Below are positions 54,097 through 63,899 of a stretch of 64,000 nucleotides of DNA, piece after piece. The position numbers were made by a program, and so were the translations under genes. The notes under the pieces are model-generated. The model was not told where the DNA came from and made no database searches. It saw only the letters and a program-made list of their open reading frames with translations. Source of the stretch: Methanosarcina sp. MSH10X1 (lineage in GTDB: Archaea; Halobacteriota; Methanosarcinia; Methanosarcinales; Methanosarcinaceae); assembly GCF_004099695.1 (NCBI RefSeq), contig NZ_SCHL01000003.1, positions 62,001-126,000 on the forward strand, written 5' to 3'. The stretch's first letter is position 1, and the number at the start of each line of letters is the position of its first letter.

Positions 54097-54491
54097 AATA
54101 ATACCCCCGAGTAATGTAATGAATTAGAATATTTATACATTTGCATTGAGGTGCCACCTAGTCTACTTTATGGCAGAGTTGTTCCTTAACAGGCTGTCAG
54201 GAAAAATATAATTGATAACAAAATAGCTATGCTTAAATAAATTTACCGGGATACACACTTTTGATTTTTAGACTCTTGTTTTAATGCGGGAAACTCTAAT
54301 TTAAACATTAAACATAAGCCTTCCCCATAAGAGCAAAACCGGACAACACGAACAAAAAAGCAAGCAGCAAAACGGGCAAGAAAGCAAGCAGGCAAAACGG
54401 ACAAAAAAGCAAGCAGGCAAAACGGACAAAAAAGCAAGCAGGCAAAACGGACAAAAAAGTAAGCAGGCAAAAAAAGAGAGGAGAAATACCC
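54097..54491. other. hsdR leader region with 25-bp tandem repeats
   Basis: About 400 bases holding the promoter of the leftward Hsp20-like gene and, on the right, the tandem repeats and ribosome-binding site of hsdR. Repeats give long but meaningless Cys/Phe- or Lys-rich frames on either strand. Confidence 0.6.
54352..54475. repeat. 25-bp tandem repeat, about four and a half copies
   Basis: Unit GGCAAAACGGACAAAAAAGC plus AAGCA starts at 54391, 54416 and 54441; a diverged copy precedes and a decayed partial copy follows at 54466. It ends just before the AGAGGAG ribosome-binding site of hsdR. The period is not a multiple of three, so copy-number change would shift any frame crossing it. Confidence 0.9.
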
Positions 54492-57400
54492 ATTCCCACC
54501 TTTATTCCCGAATCCGAAGTTGAAGAAGCAGCTCTTGACATCCTTTCAGAACTTGGCTACGGTTACCTTTACGGTCCGGACATTGCGCCGGGAGCGGATG
54601 GTGCGGGAAGGGAAAACTTCGGAACCGTGATTCTACCGCGCCGGTTCAGGGCTGCTATTGACAAACTGAATCCCAAAATCCCGGCAGGGGCAAGGGAAGA
54701 GGCAATAAAAAAGGTGCTGCGGGAAGAAAGCCAGGATCTCGTACATAACAACCGGGCTTTTCACAATATGCTGGTAAACGGGGTTGATGTGGAGTATCAG
54801 GGCAGGGACGGGGAAACCGTTTATGATAAGGTCTGGCTTTTTGACTTTGCGGAACCTGCGGAAAACGAATTTCTTGCAGTCAACCAGTTCACCATTGCAG
54901 AAGATGGGAACAACAGGCGGCCGGATATTATACTTTATGTTAACGGGCTGCCGCTTGTTGTTGTTGAGTTAAAGCGGCCGGACGAAGAAAACGGGTTTGC
55001 AGATGACGAAATTATCTGGGACGCCTACAAGCAGCTCCGGACTTACAAAAAAGAGATTCCAGGGCTTTTCCGGTATAATGCTTTCCTGCTGATAAGTGAC
55101 GGGCAGGACGCAAGGGTAGGGACACTCACTTCAAACAACAGGGAATGGTTCGTGCCCTGGAAGACAATTGACGGAGAAAAAGCCGCAGATTTTAAGATCC
55201 CGCCTATGGAGGTGCTTCTAAGGGGGATGTGCAGTCAGGAAATCCTTCTTGACCTCATCAGGCATTTTATCGTCTTTGAGGACGACCGGGGAAAGGTTAT
55301 CAAAAAACTTGCCCGCTACCACCAGTACCATGCAGTTAACAGGGCGGTAGAGAAAACAAAATTTGCCTGCATGCCTGGCGGGGACAGGAAGTGCGGGGTT
55401 GTCTGGCATACGCAGGGCTCAGGGAAAAGCCTTTCAATGGTGTTTTATACCGGGAAGCTTGCGCTTGAACTCGATAATCCGACAATTGTAGTGCTTACGG
55501 ACAGAAACGACCTTGACGGGCAGCTCTTTGATAACTTTGCCCGATGCAGCGAAATCCTGCGCCAGCAGCCTGTTCAGGCTGAAACCAGGGCTCGTCTCAG
55601 GGAACTTCTTTCAGTCGCTTCAGGAGGGATTGTATTTACGACAATTCAGAAATTCTCTCCCGAAGATGAAGAAGACAGGTTCCCGATCCTATCCGAAAGG
55701 AGAAACATTGTCGTGATCGCTGACGAAGCCCACCGCAGCCAGTACGGCTTTGATGCAAAATTCAGGGAAAGGGAAGTAGAAGGCGAAAAGATTGCAGAGA
55801 TTTCCTACGGCTTTGCGAAACACATGCGGGATGCACTCCCGAATGCTTCGTTCATCGGATTTACCGGTACGCCCATTGAACTCAATGACAGGAGCACGCC
55901 TGCGGTTTTCGGGGATTATATCGATGTTTATGATATTGAGCAGGCTGTAAATGATGGAGTAACTGTAAAGATCTTCTATGAAAGCCGCCTTTCAAAGCTC
56001 GATCTGGTCAAAGAAGCAAGGGAAACGCTGGATACTGATTTCTCTAAGATAACCGGAGATTGGGACTCATACGAAGCAGAAAAACTCAAGTCTCGCTGGT
56101 CTCGACTCGAAGCCGTGGTCGGAAGTAAGGATAACCTTAGAAAGCTGGCAGCTGATATTGTCTTCCATTTTGAGGAAAGGCTTGAAAAAGCTATGGAAGG
56201 GAAAGGCATGATCGTCTGCATGACCAGGCAGACCTGCGTCGACTTATATAATGAAATCACAGCCCTTCGCCCGGAATGGCATGACAATGACGACCTGAAA
56301 GGCCAGATAAAAGTGATTATGACCGGCAGTGCGGCTGATGACGAGATGTTACAGCCTCATATTCGGAATAAAGGCCGCAGGATGAAGATTCGGGACAGGA
56401 TGCAGGACCCGGATGATCCCCTGAAACTTGTTATTGTCTGCGATATGTGGCTTACCGGTTTTGACGCCCCCTGCCTGCACACCATGTATTTCCTGAAGTG
56501 GCTTCAGGGGCACAATCTAATGCAGGCAATAGCTCGTGTAAACCGTGTTTTCAGGGATAAGCCGGGAGGGCTTATCGTTGATTATGTGGGCCTCCTCTAC
56601 GACCTGAAATCTGCTATGGCAAATTACACTCGAAACGGAGGCCGGGGCAACCCTGCAGACTATAAGGAAAAAGCTATTGCATTAATGCTCGAAAAGTACG
56701 AAATTGTACAGAACCTTTTCTACGGCTTTGATTACATGCGAGTATTCTCTGCTTCCCCAAAAGAGAAACTTACGATTGTCAGGGAGGGAGCGGATTTTAT
56801 CCTCTCACACGGCCGTACTGAGGATGAAAGAACCCAGGAAAAGAAACGTCTCATTCAGCATGTGACCGAGCTCTCCAAAGCCTTTGCTCTTTCAGTGCCG
56901 CATCCTGAAGCTGAGCGGATCAGGGACGAACTTGCATATTTCCAGGCTGTAAGAGCAATTCTTGTAAAACTGGAAAGAAGACATGCAAAATCAAAGTATG
57001 AGATGAACTCGGCAATAAAAGAACTTGTCTCAAAATCAATTGCAACCGAGGAGATAATAGATATCTTTGATGTGGTTGGAGTAAAGAAGCCGGAGATCTC
57101 AATCCTTTCAGAGGAGTTCCTCGCTGAAGTCCGGGATCTGCCTCAAAAGAATCTTGCTTATGAAGTTCTGAAAAAGTTGCTTTACGATGAGATAAAAACA
57201 AGATCCCGTAAAAATTTGATTCAGGGCAGGTCTTTTGCCGAAATGCTTGAGCGGGCAATAAATGAATATAAAAGCCGGGGCATTGACACCTTGCAGGTTA
57301 TAGAAGAACTCCTTGAGCTGGCAAGGAAGATAAGTGAAGCTGACAAAAGAGGCGAAGGACTGGGCCTGAGTGATGAAGAAATTGCTTTTTATGACGCTCT

Positions 57401-57659
57401 TGCTGACAATGAAAGTGCTCTGGAAATCCTGGGCAATGAAACATTAAGACTCATGGCAGCGGAACTTGTTAAGATTATAAGGCAAAACGCAGGCGTTGAC
57501 TGGACTCTCCGGAAAAATATTCAGGCGAAGATAAAGGTCAGCGTAAAACGGCTCCTGAAAAAGTACGGATATCCTCCAGACAAACAAAAATTAGCTGCTG
57601 AAAATATACTCAAGCAGGCTGAGCTTCTTTGCAGGGATGTGGGAGTTTCAGCAGCATAA
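54492..57659 (+). CDS. hsdR: Type I restriction-modification system, restriction subunit
   Basis: About 1055 residues if started at ATT 54492. The encoded [18 protein letters not shown]...[14 protein letters not shown] is the conserved HsdR N-terminus, and AGAGGAG lies eight bases before the ATT, but no ATG, GTG or TTG exists in frame upstream before a stop at 54315. The next ordinary start is GTG 54627, which would lose 45 conserved residues. The PD-(D/E)xK nuclease has RRPDIILY and VVVELKRP (E159, K161). Helicase motifs are [10 protein letters not shown] (309-313), ADEAH (411-414) and GFTGTPIE. It translocates and cuts DNA with HsdM and HsdS. Possibly AUU-initiated at low level. Confidence 0.88.
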   Translation: MPTFIPESEVEEAALDILSELGYGYLYGPDIAPGADGAGRENFGTVILPRRFRAAIDKLNPKIPAGAREEAIKKVLREESQDLVHNNRAFHNMLVNGVDVEYQGRDGETVYDKVWLFDFAEPAENEFLAVNQFTIAEDGNNRRPDIILYVNGLPLVVVELKRPDEENGFADDEIIWDAYKQLRTYKKEIPGLFRYNAFLLISDGQDARVGTLTSNNREWFVPWKTIDGEKAADFKIPPMEVLLRGMCSQEILLDLIRHFIVFEDDRGKVIKKLARYHQYHAVNRAVEKTKFACMPGGDRKCGVVWHTQGSGKSLSMVFYTGKLALELDNPTIVVLTDRNDLDGQLFDNFARCSEILRQQPVQAETRARLRELLSVASGGIVFTTIQKFSPEDEEDRFPILSERRNIVVIADEAHRSQYGFDAKFREREVEGEKIAEISYGFAKHMRDALPNASFIGFTGTPIELNDRSTPAVFGDYIDVYDIEQAVNDGVTVKIFYESRLSKLDLVKEARETLDTDFSKITGDWDSYEAEKLKSRWSRLEAVVGSKDNLRKLAADIVFHFEERLEKAMEGKGMIVCMTRQTCVDLYNEITALRPEWHDNDDLKGQIKVIMTGSAADDEMLQPHIRNKGRRMKIRDRMQDPDDPLKLVIVCDMWLTGFDAPCLHTMYFLKWLQGHNLMQAIARVNRVFRDKPGGLIVDYVGLLYDLKSAMANYTRNGGRGNPADYKEKAIALMLEKYEIVQNLFYGFDYMRVFSASPKEKLTIVREGADFILSHGRTEDERTQEKKRLIQHVTELSKAFALSVPHPEAERIRDELAYFQAVRAILVKLERRHAKSKYEMNSAIKELVSKSIATEEIIDIFDVVGVKKPEISILSEEFLAEVRDLPQKNLAYEVLKKLLYDEIKTRSRKNLIQGRSFAEMLERAINEYKSRGIDTLQVIEELLELARKISEADKRGEGLGLSDEEIAFYDALADNESALEILGNETLRLMAAELVKIIRQNAGVDWTLRKNIQAKIKVSVKRLLKKYGYPPDKQKLAAENILKQAELLCRDVGVSAA

Positions 57660-58255
57660 GTTTCCAGGCTTAAATTGCTAGCTTTACCTCTTCTGTACAG
57701 ACTTTACTCCACTTGTCGAATCTCCAGGGGAATTTATAAAATATTTTAGCCATTTCAATCGGCTTCAGAACTCTTTTTGGCTGGAAATCCTGTAATTTTC
57801 CTGACAATATACCAGCGGTTATAAAAGTTAAACGCTAAGCGAGCGAAAAATTTAAATATTGTTACCCCTAACTATAAGATAGTAACTGAGCAGCAATAAC
57901 CACCATACAGAGCTATAAAATATAGACTGTGCTGCTGACCATAAGTTACAGTATAAATAACCTGCGGATAGACCTAAGGCGGAACCTGTACCGCCTGTAA
58001 AAAACGGATTACTTCCTCCTCCGGAAGAGTATGAGAGTCCTGAACTCTCACACTACTTTCCTTGCCTTTCAGGCAGTGCTCTGAGGAGAAGGAGAATAGT
58101 GTTCTGGACCAGTGCCAGATTTACAGATCACAGACCACTATAAAACCAGGTAAAAGCAGGAAAACCGAAAAAAGCAAGCCCGACGATCAGGGAAAACTGG
58201 AATCGGGAAGCTTGAAATCAGGAAGTCCTGTAATCGGATAAGGAGGAATCTGTAT
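57660..58255. other. Long leader/promoter region of the Hsp20 gene
   Basis: About 600 bases without a gene. It contains TATA-like CTATAAAATATAG at 57913-57925, the hairpin AGGCGG/CCGCCT at 57977-57996, and the perfect hairpin TGAGAGT-CCTGA-ACTCTCA at 58032-58050. Structured leader elements near a heat-shock gene could be regulatory. Confidence 0.5.
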
Positions 58256-58714
58256 ATGAAACTGCCAGCAAAGAGAACAGACCGTGATATATACAGCTGG
58301 GACCCGTTTGACGAGATCAGGAAAATGCAGGATTATATGGAACAGATGTTCAGGAATTTCCCTGTTCTGGAAAGCCGGTTCGGAACCGGGACTCTTTCCC
58401 CGCTAACCGATGTTGCGGAAGAGGACAATAAGGTAGTTGTGACAACTGACCTTCCGGGGGTTGACAGGGAAAACGTTGAGCTCAATCTCAGGGATAATAT
58501 CCTCGTAGTCAGTGCAGGCAAAGGAAAAGAAGAGGAGACCGAAAAAGAAGGTTACCTGAGAAAAGAGCGGTCTTTCATGCGCTACTACCGTGAGATTCCT
58601 CTTCCGGACGGCGTAACCGAAGAAGGGGCAACCGCGCAGCTCAGAAACGGGGTCTTAACCGTCACACTGCCGAAAACAAAATCCGTAACCGGAAAAAAGA
58701 TTCAGATTGAGTAA
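58256..58714 (+). CDS. Hsp20 small heat-shock protein
   Basis: A 152-residue sHSP: N-terminal WDPFDEIRKMQDYMEQMF, alpha-crystallin domain from residue 48 (LTDVAEEDNKVVVTTDLPGVDRENVEL), the LRNGVLTVTLPK motif and a C-terminal KKIQIE that serves as the IXI tail. It should form large oligomers that hold unfolding proteins. ATG 58256 follows AAGGAGGAA by eight bases. The last codons and stop have been tandemly copied into the 3' flank. Confidence 0.96.
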   Translation: MKLPAKRTDRDIYSWDPFDEIRKMQDYMEQMFRNFPVLESRFGTGTLSPLTDVAEEDNKVVVTTDLPGVDRENVELNLRDNILVVSAGKGKEEETEKEGYLRKERSFMRYYREIPLPDGVTEEGATAQLRNGVLTVTLPKTKSVTGKKIQIE

Positions 58715-58766
58715 TAACCGGAAAAAGGATTCAGATTGAGTAATAACCGGAAAAAAGATTCAAACC
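58687..58766. repeat. 29-bp tandem repeat at the 3' end of the Hsp20 gene
   Basis: AACCGGAAAAAAGATTCAGA followed by TTGAGTAAT starts at 58687, 58716 and 58745 (third copy partial). The first copy is the coding end of hsp20 with its stop codon; the others are non-coding. Confidence 0.92.
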
Positions 58767-59159
58767 GGTAAAATGGCACTGAGGATCTGAAACTTGAGAA
58801 GTCTGAAGACAGGCTCAGAAACCGGGCTCTGAAGCTTACAGGCTTCCCGGGCTGAAAAATAAAAGTCCTCTCGTGTATCTTTTTTATTCGGGCATTCCCC
58901 GCCTGGCTTACAGAATTCGGAAAATCTGGACGCGGACAACAGAACCCACCCGAAAAACGGAATTATTCAAAGCAATTGACACATTACCATTCCGGAAGTT
59001 AGGAGCTGGAGAAGAGAAAGCCTGGAAAATTCACAAAATACCTCAGTGCCAGCCGGAATTAAGTATAAAAAGATACGGAAAAACTAAAAAATAAGGTGAA
59101 GGTATCGGACCTGCACCTTTAGTTTTTCTGCATTGAAATTTTCACTCTAATCTTCTATT
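58715..59159. other. Intergenic region, Hsp20 gene to surface-protein gene
   Basis: After the 29-bp repeat nothing is recognised until the terminator. A 73-codon plus-strand frame at 58873 is Arg/Lys-rich and has no ribosome-binding site, so I leave it out. Confidence 0.5.
59093..59119. terminator. Bidirectional terminator hairpin
   Basis: AAGGTG-A-AGGT-ATCGG-ACCT-G-CACCTT forms a 10-bp stem with one mismatch, followed by TAGTTTTTCT on the plus strand. It separates the convergent Hsp20 and surface-protein genes. Confidence 0.6.
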
Positions 59160-62100
59160 TCACTTCTGTTTTTTCCTGTACAGATGCACAGCGAGTAGAC
59201 CGGTTATACCGTAAATTATCTCAAAGCCGGGTATTCCTGTGCTTTCTTTCTGATCAGAGGTATATTCGACATTTGCTCCTTTATTTTCATTATTTTGCTC
59301 AGGAACCTCTGTGCCGGATTCAGACTGTATTTCAGTTAGTGATGCTTTTGTTTTACCGGTTATTGCAAAAGGAGAGAACCCAGGGGTTTCGGCTGTGAAG
59401 TACAGGTATCTGTCATCTTCCCCTGACAGGCCGGTTGACAATGGGTTCCACTTACTATCATTGTACCTGTTCAGGACGATTGAAGCCTGGTCAATATCAT
59501 TCTCCTCTATCCAGGATTTTTCAACCCTGAAATGTATAACCGCGTTTTCGAGATTACTTTCAATTCCACGCGCACTGTTTCCAACCCAGATGTTGAGGTA
59601 ACCGTACACCTCATCTTCGGGAGTATCAGACGTAAGCGTAGATCTGTCTTTCAGTACCTCAACAATGGTTGTTGTCTTGCCGGATGTCTTTTTGGAATCA
59701 AAAGCGATAGATAGAATCGAAGTGGCATTCTTTGTGAAATCGAACCTCACAGGCTTTCCGCCTGTAATGAAGGCCCTGGAAAGTTCCTTTATTTCAACGT
59801 TTTTTGCAGGCTCAGGGGACCCGCCTGCGCAGCTGCCACCATTGGAACCGCTTCCACCGTTACTGCTGCCGCCGCTGGAACTGCTTCTTTCAAGCACAGT
59901 GATTGAAGCAGTCTTTGTTGCTGTACTGCCGTCTTCACTGAATGCAGTCAGATTAACCCTGAAGGTTCCCGGAACAGTGTACACATAAACCGGCGTTCGG
60001 GAAGTAGAGTCGACTGTCTCGTCGCCATTAAAGTCCCATGTTACCCCAGCCGCATTTTCCGAAGAATCGGTAAACTGAACAGTAAGGGGCGCATAACCCT
60101 GACTGACACTGCTGTTGAAATTTGCAACAGGAGGCACTGTACTGAACCGCTCTAAAACCTTTACAGTAGCAGACATTGAATCCGTACCGTCTTTGCCGGT
60201 AACGGTTAGCTTAACTGTATAAATCCCCGGAGTTAAGTACACATAGCCCGGATCTTTTAACGTTGAGTCAGCCTCTCCGTCATTATCAAAGTCCCAGCTC
60301 CATGAAACTGCATGTTCCGAATAGTCCGTAAACTGAACTGAGAGAGGAGCATAACCCTGACTGACATTACTGCTGAAGTTTGCTTCAGGAAGAATCGGCT
60401 CTCCCGGTTCCAGAACTTTTATTGTGGCAGTCTTTGAACTTTCACCGTCTGCATTGGCGACAGTGAGCTTAGCCTTATAGATTCCCGGAACTGCGTACGA
60501 ATAAACCGGGTTCTGATATGAAGAGTCAACATGTCCGTCATTATCGAAATCCCAGCTCCATGAAACTGCATGCTCCGAATAGTCCGTAAAATGGACTGAG
60601 AGTGGAGCGTAACCCTTACTAATATTGGTATTGAAATTCGCAACAGGAGGTACTGATATGGCTTGTTTCTCCAAAACAGCTATTGTAGCTAATTTTGAAT
60701 CTGTACCGTTTTTGTTGCCTGCTGTCAGATTAACAGAATAGGTTCCCGGATCCGTATACACATGAACCGGGTTTCTTTCTGTAGAATCAGCAATCCCGTC
60801 ATTACTGAAGTCCCAGTTTATTGTATCTGCATTTCCAGACCGGTCGGTAAACTGGACAGAAAGGGGTGCATAACCCTCACCTACATTGCTGCTGAAATCC
60901 GCTACAGGAAGTATTAATGCAGGCTCCCCGGTTTCCCTTAGTTTAAGGGTTAACTGTTTCGCGAGATCTCCTGCCTTTACCTCGAAGTTTCCGGGAGGAA
61001 CAGGTGTCGTATTATAGGAGCAGGTGAAAACTCCGTTTGAGTCAGCTTTTATAGCCTGAAGAGCTTTAATCTTCAGATTAACCTCTGAAACCCCTTCTCT
61101 CGCATTTCCGTCGATTTTTATCGTATAAGTTCCTGCAGGGATATTTGTTTGAGATATGATTGCAGTATCCCCTGAAGCTTCTGAGCTTTTTGTCACCCAG
61201 AGAGTCATTTTTACCCTCACGTTCAGGTTGTTGACTCCCCTGGCTTCAACCGTAAAAGCATTACCCAGACCCTCGGGAATTGTCACATCCTCAAGAATAT
61301 ATTCAAACTTCCCTCTGGTGGAAGGAACGGTTTTTTCAAAAGCTGCAGATATGTCGATTTTCTCTTCCGGAACAGCATTCCCGTTTATAATAAGGACGTC
61401 CCCGCAAAAAGGTTCCTGAGGGGAGAATTCCCACTGGATATCTTTCTTAGTAACATTGATTGTACTCAACTTTGAATTCTTACCATAGTCATTGCTTGCA
61501 GTCAAATTGACGGTATAATTTCCAGGAGTTGTAAACACATGAACTGGATTAGTTTCGTTAGAATCAATGATTCCGTCACCGTTAAAGTCCCAGCTCAGTG
61601 AAGTTGCATTTTCAGAACTGTCATTAAATTGGACATTGAGGGGAGCATAACCTACTGTCTCATTTGCAGTGAAGTTTGCAACTGGCGATTCCAGTTTTAA
61701 GACAGTTACTATAGCTGATGCTGAATCTGTACCGTCTTCATTGATTGCAGTCAGATTAACTGTATGGGTTCCTGGAGTTGTGAACTCATAAACTGGATCA
61801 GTTTCATTATAATCAGTGATTCCGTCACCGTTAAAGTCCCAGTTTATTGTATCTGCACCCTCTGACAGATCGTTAAACTGGACAATTAAAGGAGCGTAAC
61901 CTTCACTAACATTGGTACTGAAATTCGCTACAGGAAGTACGGATCTATCTGAAACATTAATTGAGGCTGACGTCGAATTCGTACCATTCTCATTGCTTGC
62001 TATCAGGTTAACGGTATGGGTTCCCGAAGTTGTGAACTCATAAACTGGATTAGTTACGTTAGAGTCACTGATTCCATCACTGTTAAAGTCCCAGCTCAAT

Positions 62101-63899
62101 GAGATTGCATTCTCTGAACTGTCACTAAACTGAACCGTAAGAGGAGCAGAACCTTCACTGATATTGGAGCTGAAATTTGCAACAGGAAGTACTGGTATCA
62201 AAACAGTTACAGTAGCTGACGTTGAAGCTTTTCTATTTTCATTGCTTACTGTTAAGTTAACAGTGTAGTTTCCTGCTGCAAAGTAAGTATGCATTGGATT
62301 CTGCTCAGTTGAGTTTGATTTGTCTCCAAAGTCCCAGTACCATTCAGTTGCGTTTTCAGAGCTGTCGTAAAACTGAACAGTCAGTGGAGCATAACCCTCT
62401 ATCGGACTTGCATTAAAATTCGCTACAGGAAGAATAGGTGCTGGCGCATAAGCTTCTGATTTTGAGGCATAAACCGTATTTCCGTCCGGACCTATGTTAA
62501 TTCTATTTCCGTTGGGTTCCGGTTCGTTAAAATAGTCTGAGAAAAGATATCCAGTGTCAATGCATGGGGAGTTCATGCTGTCACTTACCCAGGCACTCCC
62601 GCTCCACCGCCCGGCTTTTGACTTTAACCGGTAATCATGTCTGTCTCTGTCGGCATACAGGGGATCTGCCTGTATATCCGTAGTCGATGGGTCTACATTC
62701 CAATAGTCGCCGCCGGAGTTGTTATAGAAACAATTATTATCCAGAACAAAAGAGTGGGTCCCTGTAAGGAAATTGGATACCCCAGTTGCATTCATTCCAT
62801 CCGATGAGCGTCGAGTGTTTGTTATAATGTTATTTCTTGCTGTAACAACATATCCCAGGCCATTCAGAGTTTCAGAATAATACACATTCTTCTGTGCAAT
62901 GCCAGCCCCATAGGCTCCGTCAATCACGTTGTTTTCAACAAGGACATTAAAACCATCGGATACGATTCCTCCTATTTTGTTATTGCTGGAGTTCGTTCCG
63001 GTGTCATAAATCTGATTATGGTGGACCGACACATTTGCTGATGAAGGGGAATAAGAACCTGAACCGAAAATCCAGATTCCAGCAAGTGCAGTCCTGTATA
63101 TCGTATTATTGTGGATTTCAATATCATTCATTTCAATTGCAGGATCATTGTATTTCTGAATTTCAATTCCTGAACCCCCGAAGCCTTTCGATGTAATATC
63201 GTTGTTGTAGAAACTCACGTTGTTAGTGTTGTAAACCCTTAGCCCGCTGTTTGTCCGGCAGGTTATTTTGTTATTGTAAGCCTCTACATGCAGGCTGTTG
63301 AGTGCGTATAAAACGTCGTGTCCGAGTAAATATGCCTCGTTATCATGGAAACTTATATTAGAACAGGTTTTAGCTTTCAGACCGTTTCCGTGATTGTTAG
63401 TTAGATACATCTCATGTATATTGATATTCTTACAATTGATCAAGCTAATGAGGTCGTAGTAATCGCTTCCGCTGGTAACGTCAGTATTTCCTTCCCGGTT
63501 TCCGTCAATTGTAAAGCCCTTAATAGTAATATTCTGTCCGACGCTGTCCATCTGTGTAATTAAGGGTTTTTGCTTCGCCCAGCCAGCATGATCAGCCAGT
63601 TTGATCACAGCAGTGGAATCTCCTTCAAGAATGGTATCGTTACCGGTTAAAAGCGTATCACTAACAGTGTACGTAAATGGTCCTTTAAGGTGGACAGTCG
63701 TATAATCAGGGTTTTCAGCTACGAACTGAAGGGCTTGATTAATCTGTATTTGATCATTTATTCCACTGCAATTAAAATCACCACTACCATCTCCCGCAAT
63801 ATAGACAATTGGCGCGGGGGATGTACATAAGACAGTAGGGATGTTTATAAGTATAGAAAGACACATCAGGAAAGAGAGCATCAGCTTTCGATTTTTCAT
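59160..63899 (-). CDS. Large surface protein: beta-helix, eight PKD domains, PGF-type anchor
   Basis: A 1579-residue exported protein. Residues 1-26 are a signal peptide. Residues 30-460 form a right-handed parallel beta-helix (NosD/pectate-lyase-like) with Asn-rich rungs such as ISFHDNEAYLLGHD and IEIHNNTIYR. Four PKD domains follow (each GYAPLTVQF...WDF...NPVY...GTYTVNLTA), then a 170-residue Ig-like segment, four more PKD domains, a Ser-Gly linker (GGSSNGGSGSNGG), a PGF-pre-PGF domain (KNVEIKELSRAFITGG to FSPFAITG) and a C-terminal anchor GIPGFEIIYGITGLLAVHLYRKKQK. Many DxDGDG-like turns may bind calcium. A role in cell envelope, matrix binding or aggregation is likely but unproven. Confidence 0.92.
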   Translation of the reverse strand: MKNRKLMLSFLMCLSILINIPTVLCTSPAPIVYIAGDGSGDFNCSGINDQIQINQALQFVAENPDYTTVHLKGPFTYTVSDTLLTGNDTILEGDSTAVIKLADHAGWAKQKPLITQMDSVGQNITIKGFTIDGNREGNTDVTSGSDYYDLISLINCKNINIHEMYLTNNHGNGLKAKTCSNISFHDNEAYLLGHDVLYALNSLHVEAYNNKITCRTNSGLRVYNTNNVSFYNNDITSKGFGGSGIEIQKYNDPAIEMNDIEIHNNTIYRTALAGIWIFGSGSYSPSSANVSVHHNQIYDTGTNSSNNKIGGIVSDGFNVLVENNVIDGAYGAGIAQKNVYYSETLNGLGYVVTARNNIITNTRRSSDGMNATGVSNFLTGTHSFVLDNNCFYNNSGGDYWNVDPSTTDIQADPLYADRDRHDYRLKSKAGRWSGSAWVSDSMNSPCIDTGYLFSDYFNEPEPNGNRINIGPDGNTVYASKSEAYAPAPILPVANFNASPIEGYAPLTVQFYDSSENATEWYWDFGDKSNSTEQNPMHTYFAAGNYTVNLTVSNENRKASTSATVTVLIPVLPVANFSSNISEGSAPLTVQFSDSSENAISLSWDFNSDGISDSNVTNPVYEFTTSGTHTVNLIASNENGTNSTSASINVSDRSVLPVANFSTNVSEGYAPLIVQFNDLSEGADTINWDFNGDGITDYNETDPVYEFTTPGTHTVNLTAINEDGTDSASAIVTVLKLESPVANFTANETVGYAPLNVQFNDSSENATSLSWDFNGDGIIDSNETNPVHVFTTPGNYTVNLTASNDYGKNSKLSTINVTKKDIQWEFSPQEPFCGDVLIINGNAVPEEKIDISAAFEKTVPSTRGKFEYILEDVTIPEGLGNAFTVEARGVNNLNVRVKMTLWVTKSSEASGDTAIISQTNIPAGTYTIKIDGNAREGVSEVNLKIKALQAIKADSNGVFTCSYNTTPVPPGNFEVKAGDLAKQLTLKLRETGEPALILPVADFSSNVGEGYAPLSVQFTDRSGNADTINWDFSNDGIADSTERNPVHVYTDPGTYSVNLTAGNKNGTDSKLATIAVLEKQAISVPPVANFNTNISKGYAPLSVHFTDYSEHAVSWSWDFDNDGHVDSSYQNPVYSYAVPGIYKAKLTVANADGESSKTATIKVLEPGEPILPEANFSSNVSQGYAPLSVQFTDYSEHAVSWSWDFDNDGEADSTLKDPGYVYLTPGIYTVKLTVTGKDGTDSMSATVKVLERFSTVPPVANFNSSVSQGYAPLTVQFTDSSENAAGVTWDFNGDETVDSTSRTPVYVYTVPGTFRVNLTAFSEDGSTATKTASITVLERSSSSGGSSNGGSGSNGGSCAGGSPEPAKNVEIKELSRAFITGGKPVRFDFTKNATSILSIAFDSKKTSGKTTTIVEVLKDRSTLTSDTPEDEVYGYLNIWVGNSARGIESNLENAVIHFRVEKSWIEENDIDQASIVLNRYNDSKWNPLSTGLSGEDDRYLYFTAETPGFSPFAITGKTKASLTEIQSESGTEVPEQNNENKGANVEYTSDQKESTGIPGFEIIYGITGLLAVHLYRKKQK

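Noticed and set aside
54243-54541. Two minus-strand frames full of Cys, Phe and Leu repeats
   Set aside because: They are produced by the 25-bp tandem repeat and have no start signals; the [11 protein letters not shown] pattern is an artefact.
58873-59094. 73-codon plus-strand frame after the Hsp20 gene
   Set aside because: Lacks a ribosome-binding site and recognisable features; leads directly into the terminator.
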